The notes: generated by a model from the sequence alone, not told the origin. A stretch of DNA of 64,000 bases from Flammeovirgaceae bacterium (GCA_016709845.1 JADJMA010000005.1:62001-126000), one strand, 5' to 3'. Positions 38,434 through 49,275 are shown, counted from the first letter of the stretch. Numbers and translations: made by a program.

Positions 38434-39393
38434 ATGAAGAAAACTAAGATTTTACTCATTGGCGCTGGTGGACAACTTGGCTCCGAACTCACCCAGGGTT
38501 TGTGGAAAATATATGGCCAGGATAATGTTATTGCCTCCGATATAAAAGATGCACAGGGAATATTAAAGGAAGGTCCGTACGAGAAATTTGATGTAATGCA
38601 ACGCGACAAGCTTTTTGAATTGCTTCGCAAGCACGAGATTACACAAATCTATCATCTGGCCGCACTCCTCTCTGCTACGGGCGAAAAAGACCCCCGCTGG
38701 GCCTGGAAGCTAAACATGGAAAGCCTCCTTTTTGTACTCGAAGCCGCTCAGGAACTCAAACTTCATAAGGTTTATTGGCCTAGTTCCATTGCCGCTTTTG
38801 GCCCCACTACGCCCAAACAAAACACGCCACAAGATACCATCATGGATCCTACCACGGTATATGGCATTACTAAACTAGCCGGTGAACTTTGGTGCGAATA
38901 TTATTTCAGACGGTATGGCGTAGATGTGCGCAGTTTGCGCTACCCCGGTTTAATTGGTTACAAAACCCCGCCCGGTGGTGGCACTACCGACTATGCAGTG
39001 GATATTTATTTCAAAGCCATTAAAGAAAAAAAATACGAATGCTTTTTAGCTGCTGATACATACCTGCCCATGATGTATATGGATGATGCCGTAAAAGCTA
39101 CCTTGGATTTAATGGAAGCACCTGCCGAAAAAGTAAAAATTCGATCGAGCTACAATATCGGTTCTATGAGTTTTTGTCCGGCACAAGTTGCGGCCACAAT
39201 TAAAAAGCACATTCCTGAATTTACCATTAGTTACAAATCTGATTTTCGCCAGGCGATTGCCGACTCGTGGCCTAAATCAATTGATGATTTACCGGCTCGT
39301 CAGGATTGGGGATGGAAACATCAATTTGGATTGGAGGAAATGACTAATGATATTTTGAAGAATCTTCAGGCAAATCCTGCATTACTCACATAA
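38434..39393 (+). CDS. tdh: L-threonine 3-dehydrogenase, epimerase (extended SDR) type
   Basis: 319 residues. N-terminal Rossmann motif LIGAGGQLGSEL, then IYHLAALLSATGE, YWPSSIAAFG and the active-site YGITKLAGE (YxxxK). It matches the short-chain type of threonine dehydrogenase, which oxidises L-threonine to 2-amino-3-ketobutyrate with NAD; Kbl, encoded nearby and divergently, takes the product to glycine. Without that neighbour, the assignment would be only NAD-dependent epimerase/dehydratase. Intact. A crotonase gene starts 16 nt downstream. Confidence 0.88.
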   Translation: MKKTKILLIGAGGQLGSELTQGLWKIYGQDNVIASDIKDAQGILKEGPYEKFDVMQRDKLFELLRKHEITQIYHLAALLSATGEKDPRWAWKLNMESLLFVLEAAQELKLHKVYWPSSIAAFGPTTPKQNTPQDTIMDPTTVYGITKLAGELWCEYYFRRYGVDVRSLRYPGLIGYKTPPGGGTTDYAVDIYFKAIKEKKYECFLAADTYLPMMYMDDAVKATLDLMEAPAEKVKIRSSYNIGSMSFCPAQVAATIKKHIPEFTISYKSDFRQAIADSWPKSIDDLPARQDWGWKHQFGLEEMTNDILKNLQANPALLT

Positions 39394-39409
39394 TAAAAAA
39401 TTATTCCTG

Positions 39410-40183
39410 ATGAAAAACTTAACCGTTCTACATACTGCAATTTCTGTCATTAGTGTAAATCGTCCACAGGCTTTAAATGCGCTTAATCAAGATACGCTTC
39501 AGGAATTACAAGCTGCTATGAAGGAATGTATCGGCCAAACGGATTGTAAAGGAATCATCATCACCGGTGAGGGGGAAAAGGCATTTGTCGCTGGCGCAGA
39601 TATAAAAGAAATCGCAAGCATCCCCAGCGAAAAGGCATTTGATTTTTCTAAAAGCGGTCAGGATCTTTTTAAGATGATAGAAGATTCACCCAAACCAGTG
39701 ATTGCGGTGGTCAATGGATTTGCATTAGGCGGTGGTTGCGAGTTGGCTATGGCTTGTCATCTGCGCATTGCAACCGAAAATGCTAAATTCGGATTACCCG
39801 AAGTAAGTCTGGGAATTCTTCCAGGATATGGTGGCACGCAACGCCTGGCGCAGTTGGTTGGCCGTGGCAAAGCCCTTGAACTTGCGATGACGGGCGATAT
39901 GATAAGCGCCAGTGAAGCCAAAGAATTGGGATTGGTAAATCATGTAATTACAACAAAAGAAGAAGCCATTGCGTTAGCTGAAAAGATCATGAATAAGATT
40001 TTTTCAAAAGGCCCGCTGGCTATTGCGGCTTTAATTAAAAGTGTTAATGCCGGATTCGGGCAAGAAAAAGAAGGCTACCACGAAGAGGCAAAAAACTTTG
40101 CAGCCCTTACTACAACGAAAGATTTTATTGAAGGCACTACCGCATTTCTTGAAAAACGAAAACCAAACTTTAAAGGCGAATAG
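39410..40183 (+). CDS. Enoyl-CoA hydratase/isomerase (crotonase) family protein
   Basis: 257 residues, normal size. Crotonase signatures: EKAFVAGADIKEIA (oxyanion hole), VNGFALGGGCELAMACHLRIA with the first catalytic Glu, and FGLPEVSLGILPGYGGTQRL with the second Glu. It hydrates trans-2-enoyl-CoA in fatty acid or amino acid breakdown; the two glutamates argue for true hydratase activity. It lies 16 nt after tdh, and its TAG stop shares one base with the next gene's GTG. Acyl chain preference unknown. Intact. Confidence 0.92.
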   Translation: MKNLTVLHTAISVISVNRPQALNALNQDTLQELQAAMKECIGQTDCKGIIITGEGEKAFVAGADIKEIASIPSEKAFDFSKSGQDLFKMIEDSPKPVIAVVNGFALGGGCELAMACHLRIATENAKFGLPEVSLGILPGYGGTQRLAQLVGRGKALELAMTGDMISASEAKELGLVNHVITTKEEAIALAEKIMNKIFSKGPLAIAALIKSVNAGFGQEKEGYHEEAKNFAALTTTKDFIEGTTAFLEKRKPNFKGE

Positions 40184-41620
40184 TGAGTAAACTTAAACAA
40201 CTCGCTGGCGAAACATTGCTCTACGGCATGGGCAGCATGCTGCCACGCGTGCTCAATTTCTTTCTTGTTATTCTGCATACTAAAAATATGTTTAGCCAGG
40301 AAGAGTATGGCGAGATAACAAAACTCTATGCCTGGGTTGGTGTAATTAACATTTTGTACATGTTTGGCATGGAGACAGCATTCTTTCGTTTTGCTACCAA
40401 GCCGGGCATGAACGCAAAACGGATTTTCAATCTCGCTCAAACCAGTGTGTTGCTAATCAGTGTTCCGCTCACAATAATTTTTGTTGTTTTCGCTAATCCC
40501 ATTGGTACTTCCCTACAAATTTCAAATCCTCAATTTATAAGTTGGCTGGCACTTACTATGTTGATTGATGCTGCAGTGGCCATTCCCTTCGCCAGATTAA
40601 GGTTGGAAAAGAAAGCGTTGCTTTTTGCTTCGGCAAAAATTATAAACGTGTTGGTATTGATTGGCCTTAATTATTATTTCTTAAAACTTGATTACAATCC
40701 AGCCGTTGGGGTTGGCTATGTGTTTATTGCAAACTTAATCGCTAACTCAATTTTCGTTTTATTCTTTATTAAAACACTTCTAACATGGCGACCCGTGTGG
40801 GATAAATCAATCTCGCCACACATGCTTCGCTATGCCTATCCGGTTATGATTACCGGTGTTGCCGGAATGATTAACGAAATGTTTTCGCGAAGCATGTTGG
40901 ACTGGTGGCTTCCAGAAAATTTTTACAAGGGTGTTACCCGAAAAGAGGCAGGCGGCATTTTTGGCGCCTGTTATAAGTTTTCGGTATTCATGAACTTAGG
41001 CATTCAGGCTTTTCGCTACGCAGCCGAACCCTTCTTTTTTTCAAATGCGCACGATAAAAACTCACCTGCGCTATTCGCCAAAATAAATCAGTATTTCGTT
41101 ATTACCTGTTGTGTTGTGCTGCTGGGCGTGAGCATGAACATCGATATTCTTAAACACTTAATTGGTAATAATTTTTGGGGTGGACTTTCAATCGTACCTC
41201 CTTTGTTGTTGGCCTATTTGTTTTTAGGTATCTATTATAACATGAGTGTTTGGTTTAAACTCACCGACCAAACCCATTGGGGAACCATAATAACATTAAT
41301 CGGAGCAGCCATTACCATTGCAGGCAATATTATTCTTATCCCGATACTTGGTTTTATGGGCAGTGCCCTTGCAGCCGTGCTTTGTTATTTCACTATGATG
41401 GCATTTGTTATTTAGTTGGTCAGCGTAATTATCCATACCGTATTCCATCAGCCGCGATGCCGGATACATTATTTTTACCTATTCAGTTGTATTACTGGTT
41501 AATCAGGTAGCCTTTGAAAGTCAATGGGTAGCAACAGGATTCCACGCACTCATCATAATTTTATTCTTAGCCTTCATCTATTTTGTTGAAAGGAAGAATT
41601 TTAACAAGGCTATCGCCTGA
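40183..41620 (+). CDS. Polysaccharide/lipid flippase of the MOP superfamily (Wzx-like), frameshifted at the C terminus
   Basis: About 479 residues after mending, with 12-14 hydrophobic helices. It begins QLAGETLLYGMGSMLPRVLNFFLV, characteristic of oligosaccharide flippases. It would flip lipid-linked sugars across the inner membrane. The reading stops at 41415, but the other frames continue as FCYLVGQRNYPYRIPSAA and, after a second break near 41450, GYIIFTYSVVLLVN and FVERKNFNKAIA, ending at TGA 41618-41620. Start GTG 40183, overlapping the crotonase stop by one base. The nucleotidyltransferase gene 38 nt downstream fits polysaccharide synthesis. Confidence 0.85.
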
Positions 41621-41658
41621 TAATTTGTAGTTTTACTACGCGTTAAAACTTCTACCTT

Positions 41659-42661
41659 ATGAACATTATAATTCCTATGGCCGGCCTCGGCAAGCGACTT
41701 CGTCCACATACATTAACCACCGCTAAACCGCTGCTGCCCATTGCTGGTAAACCTATTGTACATCGATTGGTAGAAGATATTGCTCGGGTATGCCCCGAGA
41801 AAATAAATAACATTGGCTTTATCGTGCATCCTGGTTTTGGAAAAGCCGTAGAGGATGATTTGAAGGAAGTGGCCAAAGCTGTTGGTGCCCAGGGAAAAAT
41901 CTACTATCAGGAAAAAGCGATGGGTATATCACATGCGCTTTTATTTGCCAAAGAATTATTTGAAGGCAAGGTGATTGTTGCTTTTGCTGATACGCTTTTT
42001 CGTGCCGATTTTAAATTAGATACAACCCGCGATGGTGCAATTTGGGTGCAACAAGTTGAAAACCCTTCGCAGTTTGGCGTAGTGAAGTTGAATGCCCAGG
42101 GAGAAATAACAGACTTAGTAGAGAAGCCTTCCACCTTTGTTTCTGATCTGGCCATTATTGGTATATACTTTTTTAAAGAAGGCGAAAAACTCCGTAGTGA
42201 AATGCAATATCTCCTCGACCATGACATTAAAGAGAAAGGAGAATATCAGTTTACTACAGCCCTTGAAAACATGCGGAAGAAAGGAGCGCTATTTGTGCCT
42301 GGTCAGGTGAAAGAATGGCTCGACTGCGGCAACAAAGCGAATATGTTGCAAACCAACCAACGGTATCTCGAGTTTATCAAAGATCAAAATCTGATTTCCG
42401 CGAAAGCGAAAGTTATTAATAGTGTCATTTTACCCTCCTGTTTTTATTGATGACAATGTCGTTATTGAAAATTCTGTAGTGGGTCCTCATGTTTCGGTGG
42501 GAATCGGCACAAAAATTACGGACTGCCGGTTGAGTAATTCGATCGTACAGAAAGATTGTACTGTTAACGGAGCGGTTCTTAAAGACAGTCTTTTGGGAAA
42601 TTTCGTTAATTTTGAGGGAAAATCTGCCTGTGTTGATTTGGGAGATTACAGTACGATTTGA
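41659..42661 (+). CDS. Sugar-phosphate nucleotidyltransferase with C-terminal beta-helix, frameshifted
   Basis: About 334 residues after mending. N-terminal NTP transferase domain: MNIIIPMAGLGKRLRPHT and AKPLLPIAGKPI, then VAFADTLF, QFGVVKLN and KEWLDCGNKANM. After the break near 42430 the tail is a left-handed beta-helix of hexapeptide type (IENSVVGPHVSVG, KITDCRLSNSIVQ). One extra C, or two missing bases, near 42432 accounts for the shift (ILPPVFIDDN). It forms an NDP-sugar from sugar 1-phosphate, similar to glucose-1-phosphate thymidylyl- or mannose-1-phosphate guanylyltransferases; the exact sugar is uncertain. Overlaps the TPR gene by 4 nt. Confidence 0.85.
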
Positions 42662-44435
42662 TCCTTCACCCATTGGCAAAAAGAAAATTCCTCTTATATA
42701 CCCTATTGGTTTCTGCCCAATTGCTGGCTGTTGTTACCCCAGCGTTCACACAGAAGCATAAATCCACGCAAGAAACTAAGCCTAATGAGGTTCGCTTACG
42801 CGAAGCTGAGTTCTTTTTTACTGAGGCTGAGAAATATTTTATTCTTGAAGATTACGCCAAGGCACTGCTATATTTTCAACGAGTTGCAGAATTAAATCCT
42901 ACTAATGCCACGGTACACTACAAAATAGCCGAGGTTCTCTCGAAAGGCACAAAAGAAGAAGATCTACAAAGGGCGGCTCAAAGTATTGACCTCGCCTTGA
43001 AATACGAAAAGAAAAACAAGTATTTCTACCTACTCGCCTCTAACATTTATGCAAATCTGGGGCAGTTCGAAAAAGCCACGGATGCACTCGAAACCATGAT
43101 GAAGGAGGTTAAAGGTACAGACGATTATCTTTTGAATTAGCTGCCCTGTACCTATACAACAAAAAACCAGACGAGGCCATCAAGGTTTATAATCGGGCCG
43201 AAGAGGTAATGGGAGTAAATGAGGTTTCCTCACAACAAAAGCAACGCATTTATCTGGAGAAGGGAAAAATGCAAGAAGCGCTGGCAGAAGGTGAAAAATT
43301 ATTGGAAGCATACCCCGATGAGCCACGTTACGTTTTAGGTTTTGCTGAAGTTCTTGCCAGAAACGGTCAACGAGATAAAGCAATTCTATATCTGGAAAAC
43401 TTCATTAAGGAGCATCCTGCTGAAGGAAATGTTAAAATGGTTTTGGCTGGCTTATATAAAGACAATGGGCAGGAACAAAAATCGAGGGATTATGTGACCG
43501 CGGTTTTTGATGATGGCCAGATAGACATAAGCAGCAAGTTGATTATGCTTGGCACCTATAATGCCCAGCTTGCCCAAAACAAGAGTAAAAAAATTATTGA
43601 CCCCGAGTTAGAATCTTATGTATTGACGCTTTTCAAAAAATTAGAAGACAACTATCCGAATGATGCTAATGTGCACCTGGTGGGGGGCGATTTGTTTATG
43701 ACGTTAGGGCAAGATGAAAATGCTAAAAGAGAATATCTGTTTGCCGTGCGCAACGGTTCCGGAAGTTTTGAAGCCTGGCAAAATCTGCTCTACCTGGAAA
43801 CACAAACAAACGAGTTTGATAGCCTCATCGTGCATTCAGAAACTGCACTTGAGCTTTTCCCCAATCAGGCTATGATCTATTACTTTAATGGATATGGGCA
43901 CCTCCGCAAAAATCAATATCGCGAAGCCTCTAATGCCTTGGAACAGGCAAAGAAATTGTCGTCTGCCAATCCAGCCTTTGTAAACGATTTAAATGGAATG
44001 CTTGGTGACTGTTACAACGCCACAAAAGAATATGCTAAATCAGACAAAGCCTATGATGAGGCTCTCGCATTCAATCCAAACAACGACCTGATACTTAATA
44101 ATTATAGCTACTACCTGGCGTTACGAAAAGAGAATCTGGAGAAGGCGGAAAAAATGTCGGCACAGCTAATTAAAAATTTTCCAGACAATCCCTCGTATCT
44201 GGATACCTACGGGTGGGTGTTATACGAAAGAGGTAAGTATAAAGAAGCAAAAAAGGTTATGGAAAAGGCCATTCAAACGGGGCAAGGTACGGCCACGCAT
44301 TTTGAACATTATGGTGACATTCTCTTCCAATTAGGCGATATTGACAATGCCGTAAAACAATGGCAAAAAGCAAAGCAAAAAGATGGTGGCAATGCCAGTC
44401 TCGACAAAAAAATAAGTAGTAGAAAATTGAATTAA
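42658..44435 (+). CDS. Exported TPR-repeat protein, frameshifted
   Basis: About 592 residues after mending. A hydrophobic signal (FLLYTLLVSAQLLAVVTPAFTQ) is followed by many TPR units: EAEKYFILEDYAKALLYFQ, LASNIYANLGQFEKATDALE, LAGLYKDNGQEQKSRDY, and DKAYDEALAFNPNND towards the end. TPRs act as scaffolds for multi-protein complexes. One T missing from a run of four near 43131 splits the gene; adding it restores DDYLFELAALYLYNKKPDEA. The start overlaps the nucleotidyltransferase stop by 4 nt. It is followed within 21 nt by the DUF4292 lipoprotein, a conserved pairing in Bacteroidota. Role unknown. Confidence 0.85.
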
Positions 44436-44456
44436 GTTAACTTGTCTAAAGACTCC

Positions 44457-45209
44457 ATGCATAAAATTCTTTCATTCTTTATAATTCTCTTAGGGTTACT
44501 GCTCATGCAGTCCTGCCATCGCAAAGTAGTACCCACCCTTCCTGAAGCTCCTAAGTCGTTGGCCATTGAGGAAATAGATTTCGGTTATCTGCAAAGTAAG
44601 GCCCGCATGGTATTTAGAGACGAGAAAAAAGAGCGAGACTTAAAGGCGAATATTCGGATACGAAAAGACAGTGTTATCTGGATGACGTTTTCAGTAATTG
44701 GTGTGCAAGGCGGAAAAGCTCTTATCAACAAAGATTCCATAACCATTGTAAGCAATATCGATAAAGAGTATTACGTTTTTGATTATGCAGAGTTGTCGAA
44801 ACGATTCAATTTTAAAATTGATTATTATGCATTAGAGGCCGCCATGCTCGGCAACCCAATACGACCCAAGCAACTCAGTGATGAAATTGGGCACGAAGGT
44901 GAGTTTGACATCCTTGTACAAAAAGAAGGCTCTGTTACTATCAAAAATCTGATCAATCCCATCATTAAAAAAATTGAGCAAGTTGATTTGGTAGAAGCCA
45001 GCTCAAACAATACCTTAAAATTACAATATTCAAATTTTCAACCGCTCAACGAGAAAACCTATCCGTATAACGGAGTTGTAAGCATCTTTTACAAAACCGC
45101 AGCCGGTATCATTAACAACACCATTACCTTTGAGTACAATAAAGTTGAAGTGGGCGACAAGGAATTGAAATTCCCTTTCAATATTCCGAAACGATATGAC
45201 CGTAGGTAA
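44457..45209 (+). CDS. DUF4292 lipoprotein
   Basis: About 250 residues. Lipobox LLLMQSC at residues 15-21, then the DUF4292 domain with FGYLQSKARMVFRDE, IRIRKDSVIWMTFSVIGVQGG and VSNIDKEYYVFDYAEL; the fold resembles LolA/LolB-like lipoprotein carriers, which suggests a role in outer membrane lipoprotein or lipid handling. ATG at 44457 is used; a TTG at 44442 adds five residues. Its end overlaps the EnvC-like gene by 14 nt, and the TPR gene ends 21 nt before, so all three form one transcript. Intact. Confidence 0.85.
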   Translation: MHKILSFFIILLGLLLMQSCHRKVVPTLPEAPKSLAIEEIDFGYLQSKARMVFRDEKKERDLKANIRIRKDSVIWMTFSVIGVQGGKALINKDSITIVSNIDKEYYVFDYAELSKRFNFKIDYYALEAAMLGNPIRPKQLSDEIGHEGEFDILVQKEGSVTIKNLINPIIKKIEQVDLVEASSNNTLKLQYSNFQPLNEKTYPYNGVVSIFYKTAAGIINNTITFEYNKVEVGDKELKFPFNIPKRYDRR

Positions 45210-46081
45210 ATTTTACGTTCTCTTCCTATTCTTATTTATTTTTTCCCTTGCCGCGCAAGCTCAAAAATCAAAAACGCAGCTTCAACGGGAAAAGCAGGAA
45301 AGTCTTGATAAAATAAAAGAGACTGAAAAAATTCTGGCCGAAACAGGTGAGCAAAAGAAAAACTCGTTGGGCGAATTGTCAGCACTTAATCAACGTATTT
45401 CACAACAAGAAACGCTGATTAAATCCATCCGTGGAGAAATCTCTTTATTGGATTACGACATCATAGCAAAAACAACGAACCCTGGTAGGCAACCTCGAAA
45501 AGCAAGAGAAACAATTGCGTAAAGATTTAGAAGCAACAAAAAAAGCAGTTGCCGAAGTGGATGTGCTTATCGCCAAAATAATAAAAGAAGAGTTAGAGCG
45601 TGCTGCCCGCGAAGCGCGGGAACGTGTTAACAAAAAGAGTAGTCGCGAAACTGTCGATGTAGCCGTTGCCTTGTCCGCTTCCTTTCAGGATAATAAAAGT
45701 AAATTTTCCTGGCCAGTTTCAGGATTCGTGTCTCAGAAGTTCGGTCGCCAAGCACACCCGGTTCTAAAAGGAATTGTCATTCAAAATGATGGAGTAAATA
45801 TTCAAACCAAGCAGGGAGAAGGCGTGCGATCTGTCTTTAATGGCGAGGTCAGTGCTGTTGCATTTACTCCCGGCATGGGTAATACGGTTATCGTAAGGCA
45901 TGGCGAATATTTCACCGTTTACACGGGATTAAAAGAAATCAGCGTTAAGAAAGGTCAACACGTAACTACCAATCAGGAGATTGGAAAAGTGCTCTCCAAT
46001 AGCGATGGCATTTCAGAACTTAGGTTTCAAATTCGAAAAAATTTCGATGCCCTCGATCCACAGGAGTGGTTAAGAAATTAG
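45196..46081 (+). CDS. EnvC-like murein hydrolase activator with degenerate LytM domain; middle coiled coil apparently missing
   Basis: The front is a signal (LFIFSLAAQAQK) and coiled coil (LQREKQESLDKIKETEKIL). The rear is more coiled coil (RKDLEATKKAVAEVD) and a LytM domain (FSWPVSGFVSQKFGRQAHPV). The zinc ligands of active M23 peptidases are replaced: IQNDGVNI where HxGxD is expected and YTGL where HxH is expected, so it should activate amidases rather than cut peptidoglycan. About 295 codons remain against roughly 400 in relatives; the frame changes near 45470-45490 and the missing part is the middle coiled coil. Either an assembly gap or a real deletion. Overlaps DUF4292 by 14 nt. Confidence 0.82.
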
Positions 46082-46162
46082 GCTAAGCGGCAAAAACCGG
46101 TTATTCCAGCTATTATAACAATAAACAAAGTTTCATGAATTCTTCCTTTTACCATAATTCTC

Positions 46163-46170
46163 TATCTTTA
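46163..46170 (+). promoter_or_regulatory. Promoter-like -7 box TATCTTTA before tatA
   Basis: One mismatch from TAnnTTTG, 18 nt before the tatA ATG, in the 107-nt gap after the EnvC-like gene. Confidence 0.35.
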
Positions 46171-46188
46171 CACTCTTAATAATTCACT

Positions 46189-46401
46189 ATGAACGCAATT
46201 TTTTTGATTGGAATGCCCGGCATGGGCGAGTGGGTGATCATCGGTTTATTCGTTCTCATCTTTTTTGGAGCTAAGAAAATACCTGAATTTGCTAAAGGCT
46301 TAGGAAAAGGCATACGCGAGTTTAAGGATGCTGTAAAGGATGTGAAGAAAGAAGTGGACGATGCCGGAAATGAAATTCCGAAGATTGACGATAAACCTTG
46401 A
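46189..46401 (+). CDS. tatA: Sec-independent translocase subunit TatA
   Basis: 70 residues. A short membrane helix (about 12-31, GEWVIIGLFVLIFFGAKKIP) with the family's FGxKKxP turn, then an amphipathic helix FAKGLGKGIREFKDAVKD and a charged tail. TatA forms the protein-conducting part of the twin-arginine pathway for folded proteins. TatC is not in the window. Its TGA stop overlaps the TTG start of gatA, so the two may be translated together; this tatA-gatA linkage is often seen in Bacteroidota. Intact. Confidence 0.93.
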   Translation: MNAIFLIGMPGMGEWVIIGLFVLIFFGAKKIPEFAKGLGKGIREFKDAVKDVKKEVDDAGNEIPKIDDKP

Positions 46402-47828
46402 GTACGGATTCGAACTTAACAAACTCATCGCGCAGTCTTATCAACGGAACTCATTCTTGTGTAAGCAGGGTTACCCGGTTTCTTAATAACATCGATAAAA
46501 AAAAATATCTCAATGCTTTCCTGAGTGTTTATGATCAGGAAGCGCTTGCACGTGCTCAGCATATAGATGAAAAGATTCATAAGGGCACCGCAGGAAAACT
46601 GGCGGGCCTTGTCGTGGGTCTTAAAGATGTTCTTTGTTACAAAGACCATCCTCTTCAAGCCAGTAGCAAAATTCTTGATGGATTTGTTTCTCAATTTAAT
46701 GCCACCGCTGTTCAGCGTTTACTGGATGCTGATGCTATTATTATCGGTCGGCAAAATTGCGATGAGTTTGCGATGGGTTCATCTGATGAAAACTCCAGCT
46801 TTTGGCCCGGTACTGAACGATATTGATAATACGCGGGTGCCGGGTGGTTCCTCGGTGGTTCGGCCGTAGCCGTAATGGCCGATTTGTGTGATGTGTCGTT
46901 GGGATCAGACACCGGTGGTTCTGTGCGGCAACCAGCAGCTTTCTGTGGAATACTCGGATTAAAACCAACCTACTCGCGCATTTCACGGCACGGACTTATT
47001 GCTTATGGATCATCCTTTGACTGTATCGGTATTTTCGGAAAAGAAATAGAAATAATTGCACAAGTATTGGAGGTGATTTCCGGATCGGATGAATACGACA
47101 GTACGGTATCGCGAAAAGCAGTTCCTGCCTACCTTTCTGAACTAAATTCCCAACCCCAAAAAAAATATAAGGTAGCTTATCTAAAAGATGCGTTGGAGTC
47201 GGATGCCTTGCAACCTGAAATCAAAAATTCAATTTTAGAAAAAATTAGCAAGCTTAAATCAGCCGGTCATTGGGTAGAGGGAATAGACTTTCCCTTGAGT
47301 GATTATATTCTTCCTACCTATTACATTCTGGCAACGGCAGAGGCCAGCTCAAATCTTTCCCGCTTCGATGGTGTGCGTTACGGCTTTCGAAGCAGCAACG
47401 TAAGCGACCTCCAATCGCTATATAAAAAAACAAGATCCGAAGGGTTTGGAAAAGAAGTAGAACGAAGAATTCTTCTTGGCACATTTGTATTAAGCGCCAG
47501 CTATTATGATGCGTATTATACCAAAGCTCAAAAAGTAAGACGACTCATTCGGGAGCAAACAAAAGAAATCTTTACTAAGTATGATTTTATTATTTCGCCA
47601 ACAACCCCAACTACCGCTTTCAAATTAGGTGAGCATACAAGTAATCCGGTAGAAATGTACCTGGCCGATTTATTTTCTGTTCAAGCCAATGTGGCCGGTG
47701 TGCCCGCTATCTCAATTCCTTGTGGAAAAGACAACCAGGGGTTGCCTATCGGCTTGCAGGTAACGGCAAATGACTTCGAAGAATCCAAACTCTTTCAGTT
47801 CTCGCAAGTAATTCGGAACTTAGCGTAA
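46398..47828 (+). CDS. gatA: Glutamyl/aspartyl-tRNA amidotransferase subunit A, two frameshifts
   Basis: About 477 residues. It releases ammonia from glutamine for transamidation of misacylated tRNA. The Lys-Ser-Ser catalytic triad is visible: GLKDVL for Lys, the glycine-serine loop PGGSSGGSAVAV (mended) and SDTGGSVRQPAAF. Two lesions occur near 46802 (one T too many in TTTT) and 46853 (one G too few before GGTGGTTCGG); mending gives FGPVLNDIDNTRVPGGSS. Start TTG 46398 overlaps tatA's stop. Because the enzyme is essential where asparaginyl- or glutaminyl-tRNA synthetase is absent, sequence error is likely. Confidence 0.93.
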
Positions 47829-47859
47829 TGTTTGCGCTAATGAACTAAACAGAATTAAA

Positions 47860-49275
47860 ATGAGGCATTGTGTAGTTGTGCTGTTTTTCCTTTTTGCTTC
47901 CAAAATGATTTTGGCTCAAAATCCTGTAGCCGATACTCTTTCCATTCCGGAGCCAACTTTTGAGCCGATCGTCATCGACACAACGGTTCAGGAGTTTGTT
48001 ATTTTACCTTCCGATCTGGAATATATTCCTGGCGATGAAACGCCTGAGTTACTGGCCGATCGCCTTAGTTGTTTACAGAGAGAAATTCCCCTTACGTACA
48101 ATACAACCGTGCACGGGTTTATAGATTTTTTTACTGTGCGCAACCGTGATTACACCCGACTTATGCAGCGAAGGCAAGACCTGTACTTTCCATTATTCGA
48201 AAAATATCTGGCACAATACAATTTGCCGGACGAATTGAAATATCTGTCTATAATCGAATCGGGATTAAATGCACGCGCAGTTTCGCGGGCACGAGCCGTT
48301 GGTCTATGGCAATTTATGTCAGGAACGGGTCACTATTTTAATTTACAGACCGACTGGTATGTTGATGATCGAATGGATCCTGATAAATCTACAGATGCCG
48401 CATGTCGATACCTTTCGCAGCTATATAGAATTTTTGGAAACTGGGAGCTTGCACTGGCCGCTTATAATTCAGGACCGGGTACGGTAAGAAAAGCGATTCG
48501 CAGATCGGGCTATAAAAAATCTTTTTGGGAAGTATACCCGCATCTGCCACGCGAAACCCGCGCGTATGTTCCGCAATTCATTGCAATTATTTATGCCATG
48601 AATTATGCCGAGCAACACAATATGCTTGAAACGGTGCGAGAACAAGCGTTACCGTATGACACGCTGGCGATAAATAAATTTTTACATTTCGAAACGCTGG
48701 CGAATCTAACGGGCACGTGTTTGGAAGATCTGCAAAAGCTCAATCCCTCTGTACTTCGCAATGCACTTCCGCAGAACGGACGCCTGAAAGTTATTAAGAT
48801 TCCGCTTCATGCTAAGTTAGTTTTAGATTCTAACCGGGCAGCCATTCTCGACTCCGCCTCGCGTGTGGGCAGAACAAGTTTAGAGCTGGCCGCAAAAAAT
48901 GCTACAGGCAATACGTACGGAAAAGAAATGACTACTTACAAAGTTGTATCAGGCGATGTATTGGGCTCCATTGCTCTCCGAAATCGGGTAAGTGTACAGG
49001 ATTTAAAAACATGGAATAATCTTAGTAGCAACACCATTCGGGTTGGGCAACGGTTAGTGGTGTGGGCTCCGCCTGGGCAAGCTATAGCAAAAAATAATAC
49101 AACCACAGAAACTACTCTACTTTCGCCCGATACAAAAACCTATATTGTTCAACCCGGAGATACCTTATGGGATATTTCTAGAAAAGTTCCAGGACTTACT
49201 GTTGAGAAAATCAAGGATCTCAATAATCTGAAGAGCAATAGTTTACAGCCTGGTCAAAAATTAATTGTTGGATAG
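47860..49275 (+). CDS. mltD: Membrane-bound lytic transglycosylase with two LysM domains (MltD-like)
   Basis: 471 residues. Signal peptide (FLFASKMILAQ), a linker, the SLT domain with the catalytic Glu in SIIESGLNARAVS and the GLWQFMSGTG and LALAAYNSGPGTVRKA motifs, then two LysM units near residues 365-410 and 425-470 (TYKVVSGDVLGSIA, TYIVQPGDTLWDIS). It cleaves peptidoglycan glycan strands, making 1,6-anhydro ends, with LysM binding the wall. Intact and 31 nt after gatA; the DUF4837 lipoprotein follows. Confidence 0.93.
   Translation: MRHCVVVLFFLFASKMILAQNPVADTLSIPEPTFEPIVIDTTVQEFVILPSDLEYIPGDETPELLADRLSCLQREIPLTYNTTVHGFIDFFTVRNRDYTRLMQRRQDLYFPLFEKYLAQYNLPDELKYLSIIESGLNARAVSRARAVGLWQFMSGTGHYFNLQTDWYVDDRMDPDKSTDAACRYLSQLYRIFGNWELALAAYNSGPGTVRKAIRRSGYKKSFWEVYPHLPRETRAYVPQFIAIIYAMNYAEQHNMLETVREQALPYDTLAINKFLHFETLANLTGTCLEDLQKLNPSVLRNALPQNGRLKVIKIPLHAKLVLDSNRAAILDSASRVGRTSLELAAKNATGNTYGKEMTTYKVVSGDVLGSIALRNRVSVQDLKTWNNLSSNTIRVGQRLVVWAPPGQAIAKNNTTTETTLLSPDTKTYIVQPGDTLWDISRKVPGLTVEKIKDLNNLKSNSLQPGQKLIVG

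Noticed and set aside
45515..46081. Active M23 metallopeptidase
   Set aside because: The zinc ligands expected in HxGxD and HxH are missing.
46398..46440. tRNA-like GGATTCGAAC sequence at the gatA start
   Set aside because: No acceptor, D or anticodon arm can be folded around it; chance similarity.
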